Origin: Actinomycetota bacterium
GTDB taxonomy: Bacteria > Actinomycetota > Actinomycetes > S36-B12 > FW305-bin1
Reading direction: 5' to 3'
Length of the DNA stretch: 64,000 nt
Assembly (NCBI GenBank): GCA_004297305.1
Contig: SCTR01000009.1
Coordinates: 230,591-294,590, forward strand
Made by a program: the position numbers and the translations under genes. The notes beneath the pieces were generated by a model. That model ran no database searches. It saw only the letters and a list, made by a program, of their open reading frames with translations, and was not told the DNA's origin. Below, one piece after another: positions 54,784-64,000 of the stretch; the first letter of the stretch is position 1; each line of letters starts with the position of its first letter.

Positions 54784-55422
54784 GTGCCGGTGTTGCTCGT
54801 GCGGATCACCGTTCCCGACCGTCCCGGCAGCCTGGCATCGGTGACCGGCGCGATCGCTGCGACGGGGGCGGACGTGGTCTCCATCGACGTCCTCGGCGCC
54901 GAGGAGGGCAGGGCCGTCGACGACGTCGCCCTGCGGGCCACCGGCGCGGACGCGCGCGAGCGGATCCGGCTCGCGCTGGAAGGTCTGCCCGGCGTGGCGG
55001 TCGAGTCGATCCGGGTGGCGCGGGGCCTGCCGGGGCACCGACCCGACCTCGACGCGCTGACCTGGGTCGCCCGCGACCCGGGCCGGGCCTTGGTCACCTA
55101 TGCCGATCACCTGCCGCTGATGCTCGGTGCGGACTGGGCGGTGCTGGCCGAACCGGGCCCCGGGGGGACCTGGACGCTGATCCACCGGTCGCCCGGCGCT
55201 CCCGCCGAACCAGATCTGCCGCTGCCGGCGACGCCGGTCGTCGCGGCTCGGGCTGCCCGGGACGAGGGCAGCCCCCGCACCGCCGCCCTGGTCGGGCTCG
55301 CCGGCGGCCGCTGGCTGTTCGTCGCGGTCCGCGACGAGGGCCCGCCGTTCCGGCGTCAGGAACTGCTGCACCTGCAGCGGGTGACCGACCTGTTCGTCCT
55401 GCTGGCGGAGCCCACGCAGTAG
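54784..55422 (+). CDS. ACT-domain protein
   Basis: 212 residues from GTG with gaggagg upstream. Residues 3-70 (LLVRITVPDRPGSLASVTGAIAATGADVVSIDVLG) are an ACT domain, which usually binds an amino acid. The rest is a conserved actinobacterial extension, possibly a distant GAF-like fold (RWLFVAVRDEGPPFRRQELLHLQRVTDLFVLL). Role unknown. The second P450 gene starts 11 nt later. Confidence 0.8.
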   Translation: MPVLLVRITVPDRPGSLASVTGAIAATGADVVSIDVLGAEEGRAVDDVALRATGADARERIRLALEGLPGVAVESIRVARGLPGHRPDLDALTWVARDPGRALVTYADHLPLMLGADWAVLAEPGPGGTWTLIHRSPGAPAEPDLPLPATPVVAARAARDEGSPRTAALVGLAGGRWLFVAVRDEGPPFRRQELLHLQRVTDLFVLLAEPTQ

Positions 55423-55425
55423 CGT
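55420..55425 (+). promoter_or_regulatory. Candidate -10 (TAGCGT) of second P450 gene
   Basis: It overlaps the ACT-gene stop and ends 7 nt before GTG 55433. Confidence 0.4.
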
Positions 55426-55432
55426 CCCTGCG

Positions 55433-56824
55433 GTGGCGGCCGACCCTCGTTCGACACCCGCGCGGCGCTACCTCGGCACTCCGGCCACCGCGCCCGGCCC
55501 GTCGGGCTGGTCCATGCTGCGTGACCTGCGCGCCATCAGGTCCGACCCGTTGCGCTTCCTGGAGCGCAGCTGGCGCCGGTACGGCGATGTCCTCCAGTAC
55601 CCGATCCCGCGGCCGCCGACGTACCTGGTCACCGATCCCGCCGGGGTACGGCAGGTGCTGCAGGGCAATGCCACCAACTACGGCAAGGGCACGATCCAGT
55701 ACTCCGCGCTGGCCCTGGTGACCGGAGACGGCCTGCTGACCGCGGACACAGCCGCGTGGCGCGAGCAGCGCCGGCTGGTGCAGCCGGCGTTCCACCACCA
55801 GTCGCTCGGGTCGGTCGGCGAGCACATCGCCACCGCCGTCCGGCGCGTCGATTCCGCCTGGGCTGCAGCGGGTCCCGGCGCCATTGTCGACGTCGAGACG
55901 GCCATGATGCGGCTGTCGCTGGACGTCGTGGCCGGCGCGCTGTTCGGGACCGACCTGGCCGGCAGCGCCGATCGGCTCGTGGCGGCCACGCTGCGGGCCC
56001 TCGCCGTCGTGGTGGCCCGCGCGCGCACCCCGATCGCGCCGCCGGTATGGGCGCCGACCCCGGACAGCACCCGGCTGCGGCGCGCGCTGCGGGACCTCGA
56101 CGAGGTCGTGGCCGTCCTGATCGCGCAGCGCCGCCGGCGTGGCCCGACGGCGTCGGCGCCCGACCTGCTCGACCTGCTGCTGCAGGCGTACGACGGGCAG
56201 TCCGCCGCCGTGACCGGCCGCGGCGTCCGCGACCAACTGGTGACCTTCATCGTGGCCGGTCACGAGACGGTCGGCAGTGCCCTGGCGTGGGCGTGGTGGC
56301 TGCTGGCGCGTCATCCCGCCGTGGCGTCACAGCTGAGCGAGGAGGCCCGCACCGTGCTGGGGGACCGCGATCCCACCGTGGCCGACGTGGCGGCGCTGCC
56401 GTGGACGCGGGCGGTGTTCGACGAGGTGCTGCGGCTCTACCCGCCTGCCTGGCTGCTGTCCCGCAGGAGTCACGCCGCCGACGAGGTCGCCGGGCACCGG
56501 CTGCTGCCCGGGTCGCTGGTGATCATCAGTCCCTATCTGCTGCACCGGCACCCGGCGGCGTGGCCGCAGCCGCAGCTGTTCGATCCAGGCCGGTTCGCCG
56601 GAGCGGAACGATCGGCGGTGTCCCGTACCGCCTACCTGCCGTTCGGCGCCGGTCCGCGACTGTGCATCGGGCGCGAGTTGGCCCTCGCCGAGGGGGTGCT
56701 GGTTCTGGCGGCGCTGTCCCGGCGGTGGCGGCCGACGGCCCTGCCGGGCCAGGTGGTCCGGGCCAGCCCGGTGGTGACCATCCGTCCGCGTGGCGGCATG
56801 CCGCTGCGCCTTGCGCGAAGCTGA
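55433..56824 (+). CDS. Cytochrome P450 (CYP4/CYP102-like architecture)
   Basis: 463 residues from GTG. WREQRRLVQPAFHH (C-helix), FIVAGHETVGSAL (I-helix), EVLRLYPPAWLLSRR (ExxR) and FGAGPRLCIGRELALAE with heme ligand Cys411 resemble the eukaryote-like P450s more than the first P450 here. No redox partner nearby. Substrate unknown, possibly fatty acid or terpenoid. Confidence 0.93.
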   Translation: MAADPRSTPARRYLGTPATAPGPSGWSMLRDLRAIRSDPLRFLERSWRRYGDVLQYPIPRPPTYLVTDPAGVRQVLQGNATNYGKGTIQYSALALVTGDGLLTADTAAWREQRRLVQPAFHHQSLGSVGEHIATAVRRVDSAWAAAGPGAIVDVETAMMRLSLDVVAGALFGTDLAGSADRLVAATLRALAVVVARARTPIAPPVWAPTPDSTRLRRALRDLDEVVAVLIAQRRRRGPTASAPDLLDLLLQAYDGQSAAVTGRGVRDQLVTFIVAGHETVGSALAWAWWLLARHPAVASQLSEEARTVLGDRDPTVADVAALPWTRAVFDEVLRLYPPAWLLSRRSHAADEVAGHRLLPGSLVIISPYLLHRHPAAWPQPQLFDPGRFAGAERSAVSRTAYLPFGAGPRLCIGRELALAEGVLVLAALSRRWRPTALPGQVVRASPVVTIRPRGGMPLRLARS

Positions 56825-56842
56825 ACCGGGCCGATCGACCGG

Positions 56843-57277
56843 TCAGCTCTGCGTGACGTAGTCGATGAGCGCCTGTCGTTCGTCCTCGAGTTCGCCCAGC
56901 CGGGCCTTGACGACGTCGCCGATGCTGATGATGCCCGCCAGAGCGCCGTCGGGTCCGACCACCGGAACGTGCCGGACCCGCAGTTCGGTCATGACGGCCA
57001 TGAGGCCCTCGGTCGTGTCGTCGTAGGTACAGGTCTGCACCACGCTCGTCATGATCGACTCGACGGTGTCCTGCAACGCATCACGACCGGTGATGTCCAT
57101 GGCGCGGACGACGTCGCGTTCGGACGCGATGCCCTCGATGGCCCGTCCGTCGCCGGACACCACCGCTGCTCCGATGCGGTGGGTGGTCAGCAGCCGTAAC
57201 AGGTCGGCGACGGACGCGGCCGGGGCGATCGTCACGACCTCGTCGCCCTTGTTCCGCAGCACGCGCTCGATCCTCAT
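56843..57277 (-). CDS. CBS-domain-pair protein
   Basis: 144 residues; aaggaggt precedes the ATG. Two CBS motifs cover about 8-65 and 72-128 (VSGDGRAIEGIASERDVVRA; VRHVPVVGPDGALAGIISIGDVVKA). Such stand-alone pairs bind adenosine nucleotides; target unknown. Confidence 0.92.
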   Translation of the reverse strand: MRIERVLRNKGDEVVTIAPAASVADLLRLLTTHRIGAAVVSGDGRAIEGIASERDVVRAMDITGRDALQDTVESIMTSVVQTCTYDDTTEGLMAVMTELRVRHVPVVGPDGALAGIISIGDVVKARLGELEDERQALIDYVTQS

Positions 57278-57380
57278 GGGGACCTCCTTGGGCTAGCGCC
57301 GATGCGGATCATCGTGCCGGTTCCGCGGCCGCTGCGCTACGGGAACTGCCGACGATGCGAAACCGGCTGCCGAACAGCCG

Positions 57381-59429
57381 CTACGGGAAACTCGGGGCGC
57401 CCAGCAGATAGCCCTGCAACAGGTCGGCTCCGGCGTCGACGGCAGCGTCACGTTCCGCGACGCTCTCGATCCCGTGCACGGCCACCTGGGTGCCCGCGGC
57501 ACGCACCAGGGTGACCAGCGGTCGCAGCAGTTCGGTGAAGTCCGGCCAGGCGGCACTGCGCAGCGCCCGCAGGTCGATCTTGACGATGTCGGCGTGCCGG
57601 GCCGGTAGGGCCGACAGGTCGGTGGGGCCGCGGCCGAATCCGTCGAGGACCAGCCCGACGCCGAGGGCACGCAGGTCGTCGACGACGGCCGCGGAGCCGC
57701 TGGTGGTCGCCGAGAGGCCCGCTTCGGGCATTTCCAGCATGAGGCGATGCGGCGGCAACCCGCTGCTGCGCAATGCTTCAGCGATTCGTGCGACGATCCG
57801 CGGATCCTCCAGCTGGGCCACCGCGAGATTGACCGCGACCCACGGCGGTGGGGTGTCCGGTGCCGTGGTCCAGGCGGCGGCCTGCGTGCAGGCCAGCAGC
57901 AAAGCACGGCCCCCGAGTTCGATGATGGCGCCGCTGGCCAGCGCCGCGTCGAGGACGTCGGCTGCTGCCATCGGACCGTGCTGCGGGTGGCGCCACCGCA
58001 GCAGCGCCTCCTGACCGACCACCCGGCCGGTCCGGTCGTGCACCGGCTGCCAGGCCAGCGCGACATCCTCGAGGCCGCCCTCGCCGGTCAGCAGCGCGGC
58101 CAGGTCGTCGTCGTGCGAGGGCCGCAGGCCCTCCGCGGCCCAGGCGACCCGGCGGCGGCCGCCGGACTTCGCCTGGTACATCGCGGCATCCGCCGCGCCG
58201 ATCGCGGTCTCGACGTCGCGCGGCGTCGGCGTACGCAAGCCGTCGCACACCAGCACGCCGACGCTCGCGCCGACCGCGGTCTGCCCCCGGTCCGTCGACA
58301 CCGGCACCGCCAGGGCCTCGATCACCTTGCGCGCCAAGGCATCTACGGCGTCAGCATCGCGGACGTCTTCGAGTACGACGACGAACTCGTCGCCGCTGAC
58401 GCGGGCGACGGTGTCCGCGGAACGGATCAGCTTGCTGATCGTCTGGGTGGTCCAGACCAGGACCGTGTCGCCGGCTGCGTGCCCCAGGTTGTCGTTGACC
58501 TCTTTGAAGCGGTCGAGGTCGACGAACAACACTCCGACCCGGGTGTTGCGCGAATGCGCCCGCCGCAGCGCCTCGGCGAGCCGGGTGTGCAGCAGTGGCC
58601 GATTGGCGGCACCGGTCAGCGGGTCGTGGGTGGCCGCGCGCTCCAGTTCCCGTTGCACGGCCTTCTGCGCGGAGATGTCCAGGTGGGTCACGACGGCGCC
58701 CCCGCCGGGCAGGCCCAGCGGTACTGCTTCCAGCGCAACCCATCGCGCACCGGCCGACCACCCGGTGTGCAGTTCGGCGCGGAAGATCGCGCGGCGTCCG
58801 GCGACGACGTCGAGGACGCCGTCGGGGATGTCGTGGTCGCCGGTCGTCCCGATGATCATGCTGGTCAGCAGCGCGGCGTAGTCGTCGCCGAGTCGGGGAT
58901 GCGTGCCCCGGGCGGTCAACGGTTGGTCGAGGAACTCCCGGTTGGCCGCGACGACCGACCCTGCGCCGTCGAGCACGCAGGTGCGTCCCGGCAGCGAGTC
59001 GACGACGGCCTCGGCGAACCGGCGGCGCTCGTCACGTTCCTGCTCCGCCCGCACCAGCGCGGTGACGTCCCGATTGACCGACACCGCGCCGGTCGGCACG
59101 CCCTGGGTGTCGCGCAGCAAGGTGACGGAGGTGTCCACGTCGACCTCGCGGCCGTCGAGCCGGCCGCCTCGGGCTCGCTGCACCACGCGGCACGACCAGC
59201 GGCCGTGGGCGTACAGGGTGTCCCACAGTTGTCCCACGTCCGCGCCGTCGGGGTACCGGGTCTCCACCACGCTGTCCCACGGCCGGCCGACGGCGTCGGC
59301 GGCAGCGATGCCGTACAGGTGCTCCGCGGCGGGGTTCCACAACCGGACCCGGCGGTCGGTGCCCAGCGCCACGATGGCGTCCGAGACACCGTCCACCAGA
59401 AGCTCGGAGAGCTCCTGCTCACGGTTCAC
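57381..59429 (-). CDS. PAS-PAS-GGDEF-EAL protein with degenerate active sites
   Basis: 682 residues: PAS (about 5-130), second PAS-like domain (135-260), GGDEF (270-425) and EAL (440-682). The GGDEF signature is SGDEF at 345-349. The EAL domain has EALLRW and LEMPE, but the DDFG motif reads LDGFG (Gly597) and the AEGVE motif reads VHGIE (His652), so two conserved acidic residues are lost. The phosphodiesterase is probably inactive and may serve as a c-di-GMP sensor; cyclase activity is uncertain. Confidence 0.87.
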   Translation of the reverse strand: MNREQELSELLVDGVSDAIVALGTDRRVRLWNPAAEHLYGIAAADAVGRPWDSVVETRYPDGADVGQLWDTLYAHGRWSCRVVQRARGGRLDGREVDVDTSVTLLRDTQGVPTGAVSVNRDVTALVRAEQERDERRRFAEAVVDSLPGRTCVLDGAGSVVAANREFLDQPLTARGTHPRLGDDYAALLTSMIIGTTGDHDIPDGVLDVVAGRRAIFRAELHTGWSAGARWVALEAVPLGLPGGGAVVTHLDISAQKAVQRELERAATHDPLTGAANRPLLHTRLAEALRRAHSRNTRVGVLFVDLDRFKEVNDNLGHAAGDTVLVWTTQTISKLIRSADTVARVSGDEFVVVLEDVRDADAVDALARKVIEALAVPVSTDRGQTAVGASVGVLVCDGLRTPTPRDVETAIGAADAAMYQAKSGGRRRVAWAAEGLRPSHDDDLAALLTGEGGLEDVALAWQPVHDRTGRVVGQEALLRWRHPQHGPMAAADVLDAALASGAIIELGGRALLLACTQAAAWTTAPDTPPPWVAVNLAVAQLEDPRIVARIAEALRSSGLPPHRLMLEMPEAGLSATTSGSAAVVDDLRALGVGLVLDGFGRGPTDLSALPARHADIVKIDLRALRSAAWPDFTELLRPLVTLVRAAGTQVAVHGIESVAERDAAVDAGADLLQGYLLGAPSFP

Positions 59430-59516
59430 GACGCCCCTCCACCGACTCCGCCGCCCCCCCCGGGCGCGGTCAGCCTAACCGGGCCGGCAGCGCCGCCGCT
59501 CTGCCAGGATCACCGG

Positions 59517-60329
59517 GTGCGGACCGCCGGCCTCGTCGTGCTGTGGATCCCGGTGGTGCTGTGGTGTGACCGCGTCGCGTCGCCGGCGGCCCAGGTCGGG
59601 CTGGGCGTGGCGACCTGGGCGCTGCTGATCGGCCTGCTGTGGCGGCGCCCGGTGCCGGTGCGGGTGCAGACCGCGGTCGTCGTGGTGTTCGCCACGGTCG
59701 TCGAGTACGTGTTCTCCGGCTGGCTCGGGGTGTACGAGTACCGGCTGGACCACGTGCCGGCGTATGTGCCGCCCGGGCACGGCCTGGTGTACCTGGCTGC
59801 GGTCGCCGTCGCCGGTTCCCCGCTCGCCGTCGCGTACCGCCGGCCGCTGGTGGCAGCCACGGTGGTCGTCGCCAGCGGCTGGGCGGCGTGGGGGGTGTTC
59901 GTCTCGCCGCGGCCGGACGTGTTGGGGGCGTTCTGGTTGCTGTGCCTGCTGGGATTCCTGGCCGTCGGCCGGGCTCCGCTGCTGTACGTCGGAGCGTTCG
60001 TGGTGGTGTCGTGGCTGGAACTGCTCGGCACGGCATGGGGTGTCTGGCAGTGGCAACCGGTGGACACGCTGGTCGGCTGGGTCAGCATCGGCAACCCGCC
60101 GAGCGTCGCCGCCGGCGGTTACGGCTGGTTCGACCTGGCCGCCGTGGCCGTCACACCGCTGCTCCTGCGGCTGGTCGGCCGGGTACGGCGCTGGGGACTC
60201 CGCCGGGCGACCCCTCAGCTGCCGGAGTCGAGGACGCGCACCGCCGCGGCATGCAGCAGCCCGTTGCTGGTGAGCGTGCCGGCCCGGCCGAGCGCGTCCG
60301 GGTCACCGCCGTACGACGTCCCGTCGTAG
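59517..60329 (+). CDS. Integral membrane protein of unknown family
   Basis: 270 residues from GTG. Six to seven hydrophobic helices with the polar motifs VVEYVFSGWLGVYEYRLDHVPAYVPPGHGLVYL and WLELLGTAWGVWQWQP. I do not recognise a function; the His/Glu/Tyr pattern in the membrane could bind a cofactor. The membrane core ends near 60210; the last ~38 residues overlap the 3' end of hisN on the other strand by 115 nt. Confidence 0.75.
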   Translation: MRTAGLVVLWIPVVLWCDRVASPAAQVGLGVATWALLIGLLWRRPVPVRVQTAVVVVFATVVEYVFSGWLGVYEYRLDHVPAYVPPGHGLVYLAAVAVAGSPLAVAYRRPLVAATVVVASGWAAWGVFVSPRPDVLGAFWLLCLLGFLAVGRAPLLYVGAFVVVSWLELLGTAWGVWQWQPVDTLVGWVSIGNPPSVAAGGYGWFDLAAVAVTPLLLRLVGRVRRWGLRRATPQLPESRTRTAAACSSPLLVSVPARPSASGSPPYDVPS

Positions 60330-61156
60330 CCGCCGATGGTGCCGCCGGCCTCCTCGACGATGGGGATGAGGGCCGCGACGTCCCAGGGGGACAGCTCGGG
60401 TTCGGCGGCGAGGTCGACCGCTCCCTCGGCCACCAGGACGTGGGACCAGAAGTCGCCGTAGGCCCGAGTCCGCCAGCAGGTCCGGATCAGCTGGGCCAGA
60501 CCGGGTTCCGCGCCTCGCACGTCCCAGCCCCGATCGTCGGAGTACGAGAACGAGGCGTCGCCGAGCTCGGCGACCGCGCTCACCCGCAGCCGCCGCGGCC
60601 CCGCTGTCGCCGGCTCCGTGCACCAGGCGCCCTGGCCGGCCGCCGCCCACCAGCGGCGGCCCAACGCCGGTGCCGACGCCACCCCCAGCACGACCCGGCC
60701 GTCGGCGACCAGCGCGATCAGCGTCGCCCATACCGGGACGCCGCGGACGTAGTTTTTGGTCCCGTCGATCGGGTCGACGATCCAGCACCGGCCGGCTCGG
60801 GCCGGCCGGGTGTGGTCTGGGGGAGCGCCGCGCGAACCGTCGCCGTACTCCTCGCCGAGCACGTCGTCGGCCGGCCGCTGCTGCGCCAGGGTGTCGCGGA
60901 CCAGGCGCTCGATGGCCAGGTCGACGTCGGTGACCGGGGTCAGGTCGGGTTTGGCGCTGACCGTCAGATCCGCGGCCCGGAACCGGGCGAGCGTGACCTC
61001 GTCGGCAGCGTCGGCCAGCCGCAACGCCAGCGCCAGGTCGGCGGCGTACGCCCCCGCGCCTGCCCCAGCCACGGCCGCTTCGGGCGCATCGGTCACGGCC
61101 GCGCCAGCCACGGCCGCCTCGGTCGCGGCCGCCTCGGGCTCGGCGTCGGAAGTCAC
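60215..61156 (-). CDS. hisN: Histidinol-phosphatase, inositol-monophosphatase family
   Basis: 313 residues from GTG. An Ala/Glu-rich head with EAAVAGA repeats (about 1-35) precedes the IMPase fold: EEYG (metal Glu), WIVDPIDGTKNYVRG and SPWDVAALIPIVEEAGG. Length and position beside rsgA-aroA match actinobacterial HisN, which dephosphorylates histidinol phosphate. myo-Inositol phosphatase activity is an alternative. Confidence 0.88.
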   Translation of the reverse strand: MTSDAEPEAAATEAAVAGAAVTDAPEAAVAGAGAGAYAADLALALRLADAADEVTLARFRAADLTVSAKPDLTPVTDVDLAIERLVRDTLAQQRPADDVLGEEYGDGSRGAPPDHTRPARAGRCWIVDPIDGTKNYVRGVPVWATLIALVADGRVVLGVASAPALGRRWWAAAGQGAWCTEPATAGPRRLRVSAVAELGDASFSYSDDRGWDVRGAEPGLAQLIRTCWRTRAYGDFWSHVLVAEGAVDLAAEPELSPWDVAALIPIVEEAGGTIGGYDGTSYGGDPDALGRAGTLTSNGLLHAAAVRVLDSGS

Positions 61157-61311
61157 AGCGCCGCACGCTACCGCCGCCCGCGGTCACCGCCGTGGCGCTC
61201 CGCTGCCGCCGCCGGCAGCGGTCGCGCTCCGCCGTCGCGCGACACGGTCACGCGCCGCCGGTAGCGGCGACGTTGCTTGAACGCCTCGGATGGTTCGGCG
61301 ACAGTGTGCGC

Positions 61312-61782
61312 GTGCCGGACTTCGTGCTGGATCTTCCGCTGCATCCGTTGGTGGTCCACGCCGTGGTGGTGCTGGTGCCGTTGACCGCGATCGGCGGTGT
61401 GCTCTCGGCGTTGTGGCCGTCGTTCTCCCGGCGCTTCGGCGTCCTCGTCGTCGTGCTCGGCGGTGCCGCGACGGTCGCCGCGGTCGTCGCCCGCCAGGCC
61501 GGCTACGCCCTCGACGAGCGTGTCCCGGCACCGTCTGACCACGAGCGGCTCGGGACCTGGGTGCCGCTGGTCGTGTTCGTCCTGTTCCTGGCGGTGCTGG
61601 CGCTCTGGCTCCTCGACCGCGGCACCCCGCGGGACCGGCCCCGCCGCCCGGTCACCTGGGTGGCGGCGGTCGCGGTCGTGCTGTCCGCGGTGCTGGCCAC
61701 CGGCTGGGTGATCGTGGTGGGGCACAGCGGGTCCGGCGCGGTCTGGAGCGGCGTGGTCAACCTGCCGCCGGAGGACGACTGA
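61312..61782 (+). CDS. DUF2231 membrane protein
   Basis: 156 residues from GTG. LDLPLHPLVVHAVVVLVPLTAIGGVLSALWP is the DUF2231 signature with conserved His residues that could bind heme or metal; four helices. Starts further upstream are open but lack the family pattern. It is convergent with rsgA. Confidence 0.82.
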   Translation: MPDFVLDLPLHPLVVHAVVVLVPLTAIGGVLSALWPSFSRRFGVLVVVLGGAATVAAVVARQAGYALDERVPAPSDHERLGTWVPLVVFVLFLAVLALWLLDRGTPRDRPRRPVTWVAAVAVVLSAVLATGWVIVVGHSGSGAVWSGVVNLPPEDD

Positions 61783-61801
61783 CTCCCGCCCGCCCGCCGG
61801 T

Positions 61802-62827
61802 TCAGGCCGGTGCGGCCGGGTCGCTGTCGGCTCGGCTGCGCAGCAGCCGGCGGAGCGATGCCAGCCGCGCGGGGCCGCCCGCTCCGGCGTGGCCGCCGTC
61901 GACCCAGGCGTCGAGGGCACACTCCGGCTCGTCGTGGCCGCACCCGCGCGGGCAGTCCGCCGTACCGGCCGCCAGGTCAGGGAACGCGGCCAGGACGCGG
62001 GCGGCGGCCAGCCCGGCCAGTCCAAAGGACCGGATGCCGGGGGTGTCCACGATCCAGCCGCCGCCGGGCAGCGGCAGGGCCACCGCGGAGGTCGAGGTAT
62101 GGCGGCCGCGGCCGGTGACGTCGTTCACCGTGCCGGTGCTGCGCCCCGCTCCGGGGACCAGCGCGTTCACCAGCGTCGATTTGCCCACCCCGGAACTGCC
62201 GACCAGGACGGTGATGCGGCCCTCCAGTCGCTGTCGCAGCTGGCTGAGGTCTTCGCCGCGGGTGGTCGCCACGACCGGCACGTCGAGCGCGGCGTACTGC
62301 GCCACAAGGGAATCCGCGGCGGCGAGGTCGGACTTCGTCAGCACGAGCAGGGGTTCCAGGCCGCCGTCGTACGCCGCGACCAGGCAGCGGTCGAGCAGCC
62401 GGGGCTGCGGGTCGGGTTCGGCCAGGGCGACGACCACGGCCAACTGCTCGGCGTTGGCCACGATCACGCGCTCGACCGGATCGGAGTCGTCGGCGGTACG
62501 GCGCAGCGTCGTGGTCCGCGGGGCGACCCGGATCAGCCGCGCCAGGGTGTCGGCGGATCCGGAGACGTCGCCGACCAGATTCACCCGGTCGCCGACCACG
62601 ACCCCCTTGCGGCCCAGCTCTCGGGCCTTGACGGCGGTGACCTGGTGCCCGGCAGGCGAAGTCGGGTCGTGGTCCGGCAGCACCACCGTGAACCTGCCGC
62701 GGTCGACGGCGACGACGAATCCGTCGACGGCGCGGGCGTGGGCCGGGCGTTCCTTGGACCGCGGCCGGGACTTGCCTCGTCCGGGACGGACGCGGACGTC
62801 GTCCTCGTCCAGGTCCCGTGGGCTCAC
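61802..62827 (-). CDS. rsgA: Ribosome small-subunit-dependent GTPase RsgA
   Basis: 341 residues from a GTG overlapping the aroA stop. OB domain (about 30-110), then the permuted GTPase: [20 protein letters not shown] and [11 protein letters not shown]. The zinc motif [12 protein letters not shown] is one to two residues shorter than canonical. aroA-rsgA adjacency is conserved in actinobacteria, so this is the orthodox copy; the paralogue is at 19289-20443. Confidence 0.92.
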   Translation of the reverse strand: MSPRDLDEDDVRVRPGRGKSRPRSKERPAHARAVDGFVVAVDRGRFTVVLPDHDPTSPAGHQVTAVKARELGRKGVVVGDRVNLVGDVSGSADTLARLIRVAPRTTTLRRTADDSDPVERVIVANAEQLAVVVALAEPDPQPRLLDRCLVAAYDGGLEPLLVLTKSDLAAADSLVAQYAALDVPVVATTRGEDLSQLRQRLEGRITVLVGSSGVGKSTLVNALVPGAGRSTGTVNDVTGRGRHTSTSAVALPLPGGGWIVDTPGIRSFGLAGLAAARVLAAFPDLAAGTADCPRGCGHDEPECALDAWVDGGHAGAGGPARLASLRRLLRSRADSDPAAPA

Positions 62828-64000
62828 GCGCCGAGCACCGCCGCGGCCGCGCGGGGTTCGAGCATCGCTGCCCACATGGCGTCGAAGCCCGGCAGCGTCT
62901 TGCTCGTCGTCGCGATGTCCTCGACCTGCACGCCTGGTACGGCGAGCCCGAGAACCGCTGCGGCAGTAGCCATTCGGTGATCGTCGTACGTCCGGAACAG
63001 GCCCCCGCGCAGCGGCTGCGGCTTGATCTTGAGTCCGTCGGGGCGCTCGGTGACCCGGCCGCCGAGGTTGTTGATCTCGTGCGTGAGGGCGGCGAGCCGG
63101 TCGGTCTCGTGGCCGCGCAGATGCGCGATCCCGCGCAGCCGGGACGGGCCGTCGGCCAGCGCGCACAGCGCCGCGACGACCGGCGTGAGTTCCCCGACGT
63201 CGTGCAGGTCGAGGTCGACCCCGGTGACCCGGCCGTTGCCGGCGACGGTCAGACCGTCCCCGGCCAGGGTGACCGAGCCCCCCATGGCGGTGAGGATCTC
63301 GCGCAGCGCGTCGCCTGCCTGGGTGGTCGATTCGGGCCATCCCGGCACGGTGACGCGGCCGCCGGTCACCAACGCCGCGGCCAGGAACGGCGCGGCGTTG
63401 GACAGGTCCGGCTCGACCGTGCGGTCCAGCGCTGCCAGGGGACCGGGATGGACCCGCCACGTCGCCGACCGCGGGTCGGTCGTGTCGGCGTCGACGAGCA
63501 CGCCGTGGTCGCGCAGCATCGCCACGGTCATCGCGATGTGGGGCAGCGAGGGCACCGCGTCGCCCCGGTGCCGGACCGTGACGCCGTCGCGGAACCTCGC
63601 CCCGACCAGCAGTAGCGCCGAGACGAACTGACTGGAGCTGGACGCGTCCAGCACTACCTCGCCGCCGGCCACCTTGCCGGTGCCGTGGACGGTGAACGGC
63701 AGGGTGCCGCGGCCGTCGTCGGCCACCTCCACTCCCAGCGACCGCAGCGCGTCGACGACGGCGCTCATCGGCCGCACCCGGGCGCGTGGGTCCCCGTCGA
63801 ACCGGACGTCGCCGCGGGCGAGGGCGGCGACCGGGGGGACGAACCGCATGACGGTGCCTGCCAGGCCGCAGTCGACGTGCGCCGGGCCGTGCAACGGGCC
63901 GGGCCGGACCGCCCAGTCGCGGTGGCCGGGATCGTCGGACACATCGACGATCTCGGCGCCGAGGCTGCGTAGCGCCTTGGCCATCAGCTTGGTGTCGCGG
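62824..64000 (-). CDS. aroA: 3-phosphoshikimate 1-carboxyvinyltransferase (EPSP synthase), 5'-truncated
   Basis: About 392 of ~430 residues; the frame is open to the window end and begins [16 protein letters not shown], so the start is outside. [34 protein letters not shown] and [15 protein letters not shown] are EPSP synthase motifs. It makes EPSP in the shikimate pathway. It overlaps rsgA by 4 bp. Confidence 0.94.
   Translation of the reverse strand, partial: RDTKLMAKALRSLGAEIVDVSDDPGHRDWAVRPGPLHGPAHVDCGLAGTVMRFVPPVAALARGDVRFDGDPRARVRPMSAVVDALRSLGVEVADDGRGTLPFTVHGTGKVAGGEVVLDASSSSQFVSALLLVGARFRDGVTVRHRGDAVPSLPHIAMTVAMLRDHGVLVDADTTDPRSATWRVHPGPLAALDRTVEPDLSNAAPFLAAALVTGGRVTVPGWPESTTQAGDALREILTAMGGSVTLAGDGLTVAGNGRVTGVDLDLHDVGELTPVVAALCALADGPSRLRGIAHLRGHETDRLAALTHEINNLGGRVTERPDGLKIKPQPLRGGLFRTYDDHRMATAAAVLGLAVPGVQVEDIATTSKTLPGFDAMWAAMLEPRAAAAVLGA

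Overview
The window is a gene-dense stretch of a high-GC actinobacterial chromosome. The evidence is a WhiB-family regulator, the small Flp/DUF4244 pilin context, a 6C-type RNA, DUF3039, DUF3618 and DUF2017 genes, a mycobacterial-type mec-cysO-cysM-murI-rph-rdgB gene order, GTP-dependent PEP carboxykinase and frequent GTG/TTG starts. Several genes have a -10-like hexamer 6-9 nt before the start codon, as expected for leaderless transcripts. Nothing looks recently transferred: I see no transposase, integrase, phage gene or CRISPR array. Genus and order cannot be fixed from the sequence alone.

Layout. 1-6.2 kb: end of a large NAD-glutamate dehydrogenase, then a Tad/Flp pilus operon (tadA-tadB-tadC-pilin-tadE-tadE2-tadG). 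6.3-12.6 kb: SPW membrane protein, prfB, an antisense 6C-type RNA, ftsE-ftsX-M23 hydrolase (cell-division peptidoglycan remodelling), then smpB and ssrA (trans-translation). 12.8-19.3 kb: membrane metalloprotease, a CoA-ester catabolic operon (3-hydroxyacyl-CoA dehydrogenase, enoyl-CoA hydratase/isomerase, 3-hydroxyisobutyryl-CoA hydrolase), alpha/beta hydrolase, DEAD-box helicase. 19.3-26.6 kb: an RsgA-like GTPase, two secreted proteins of unknown role, pckG, ornithine carbamoyltransferase, whiB. 26.9-36.2 kb: DUF3039 with a DEAD/DEAH helicase, a Tat-exported PhoX phosphatase, HdeD-like and IclR proteins, a PBP4-type carboxypeptidase and a secreted GH18 enzyme. 36.2-43.8 kb: a cysteine-desulfurase-like PLP enzyme divergent from clpS-DUF2017-mec-cysO-cysM-murI-MBL-rph-rdgB. 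43.8-50.6 kb: P450, an odd class I tRNA with UAG anticodon, bcp, a nickel/cobalt ECF transporter behind a Nur-like box, DUF3618, a GroES-like protein and a histidine kinase. 50.6-64 kb: convergent response regulator, small membrane and stress-type genes, tRNA-Lys overlapped by a small ORF, ACT protein, second P450, CBS protein, a degenerate GGDEF-EAL protein, and hisN, rsgA and aroA (aroA runs off the window).

Three signals deserve most attention. First, at least five genes have a short tandem duplication (14-34 nt units) that spans or abuts their own stop codon, and several others have in-frame 33-36 nt repeats in a disordered N-terminal tail. Second, the tRNA at 45168-45243 folds as a normal 73-nt class I tRNA but carries a leucine UAG anticodon. 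Third, the Fur-family Nur-type palindrome in front of nikMNQO predicts nickel control of the transporter, probably from a leaderless transcript.
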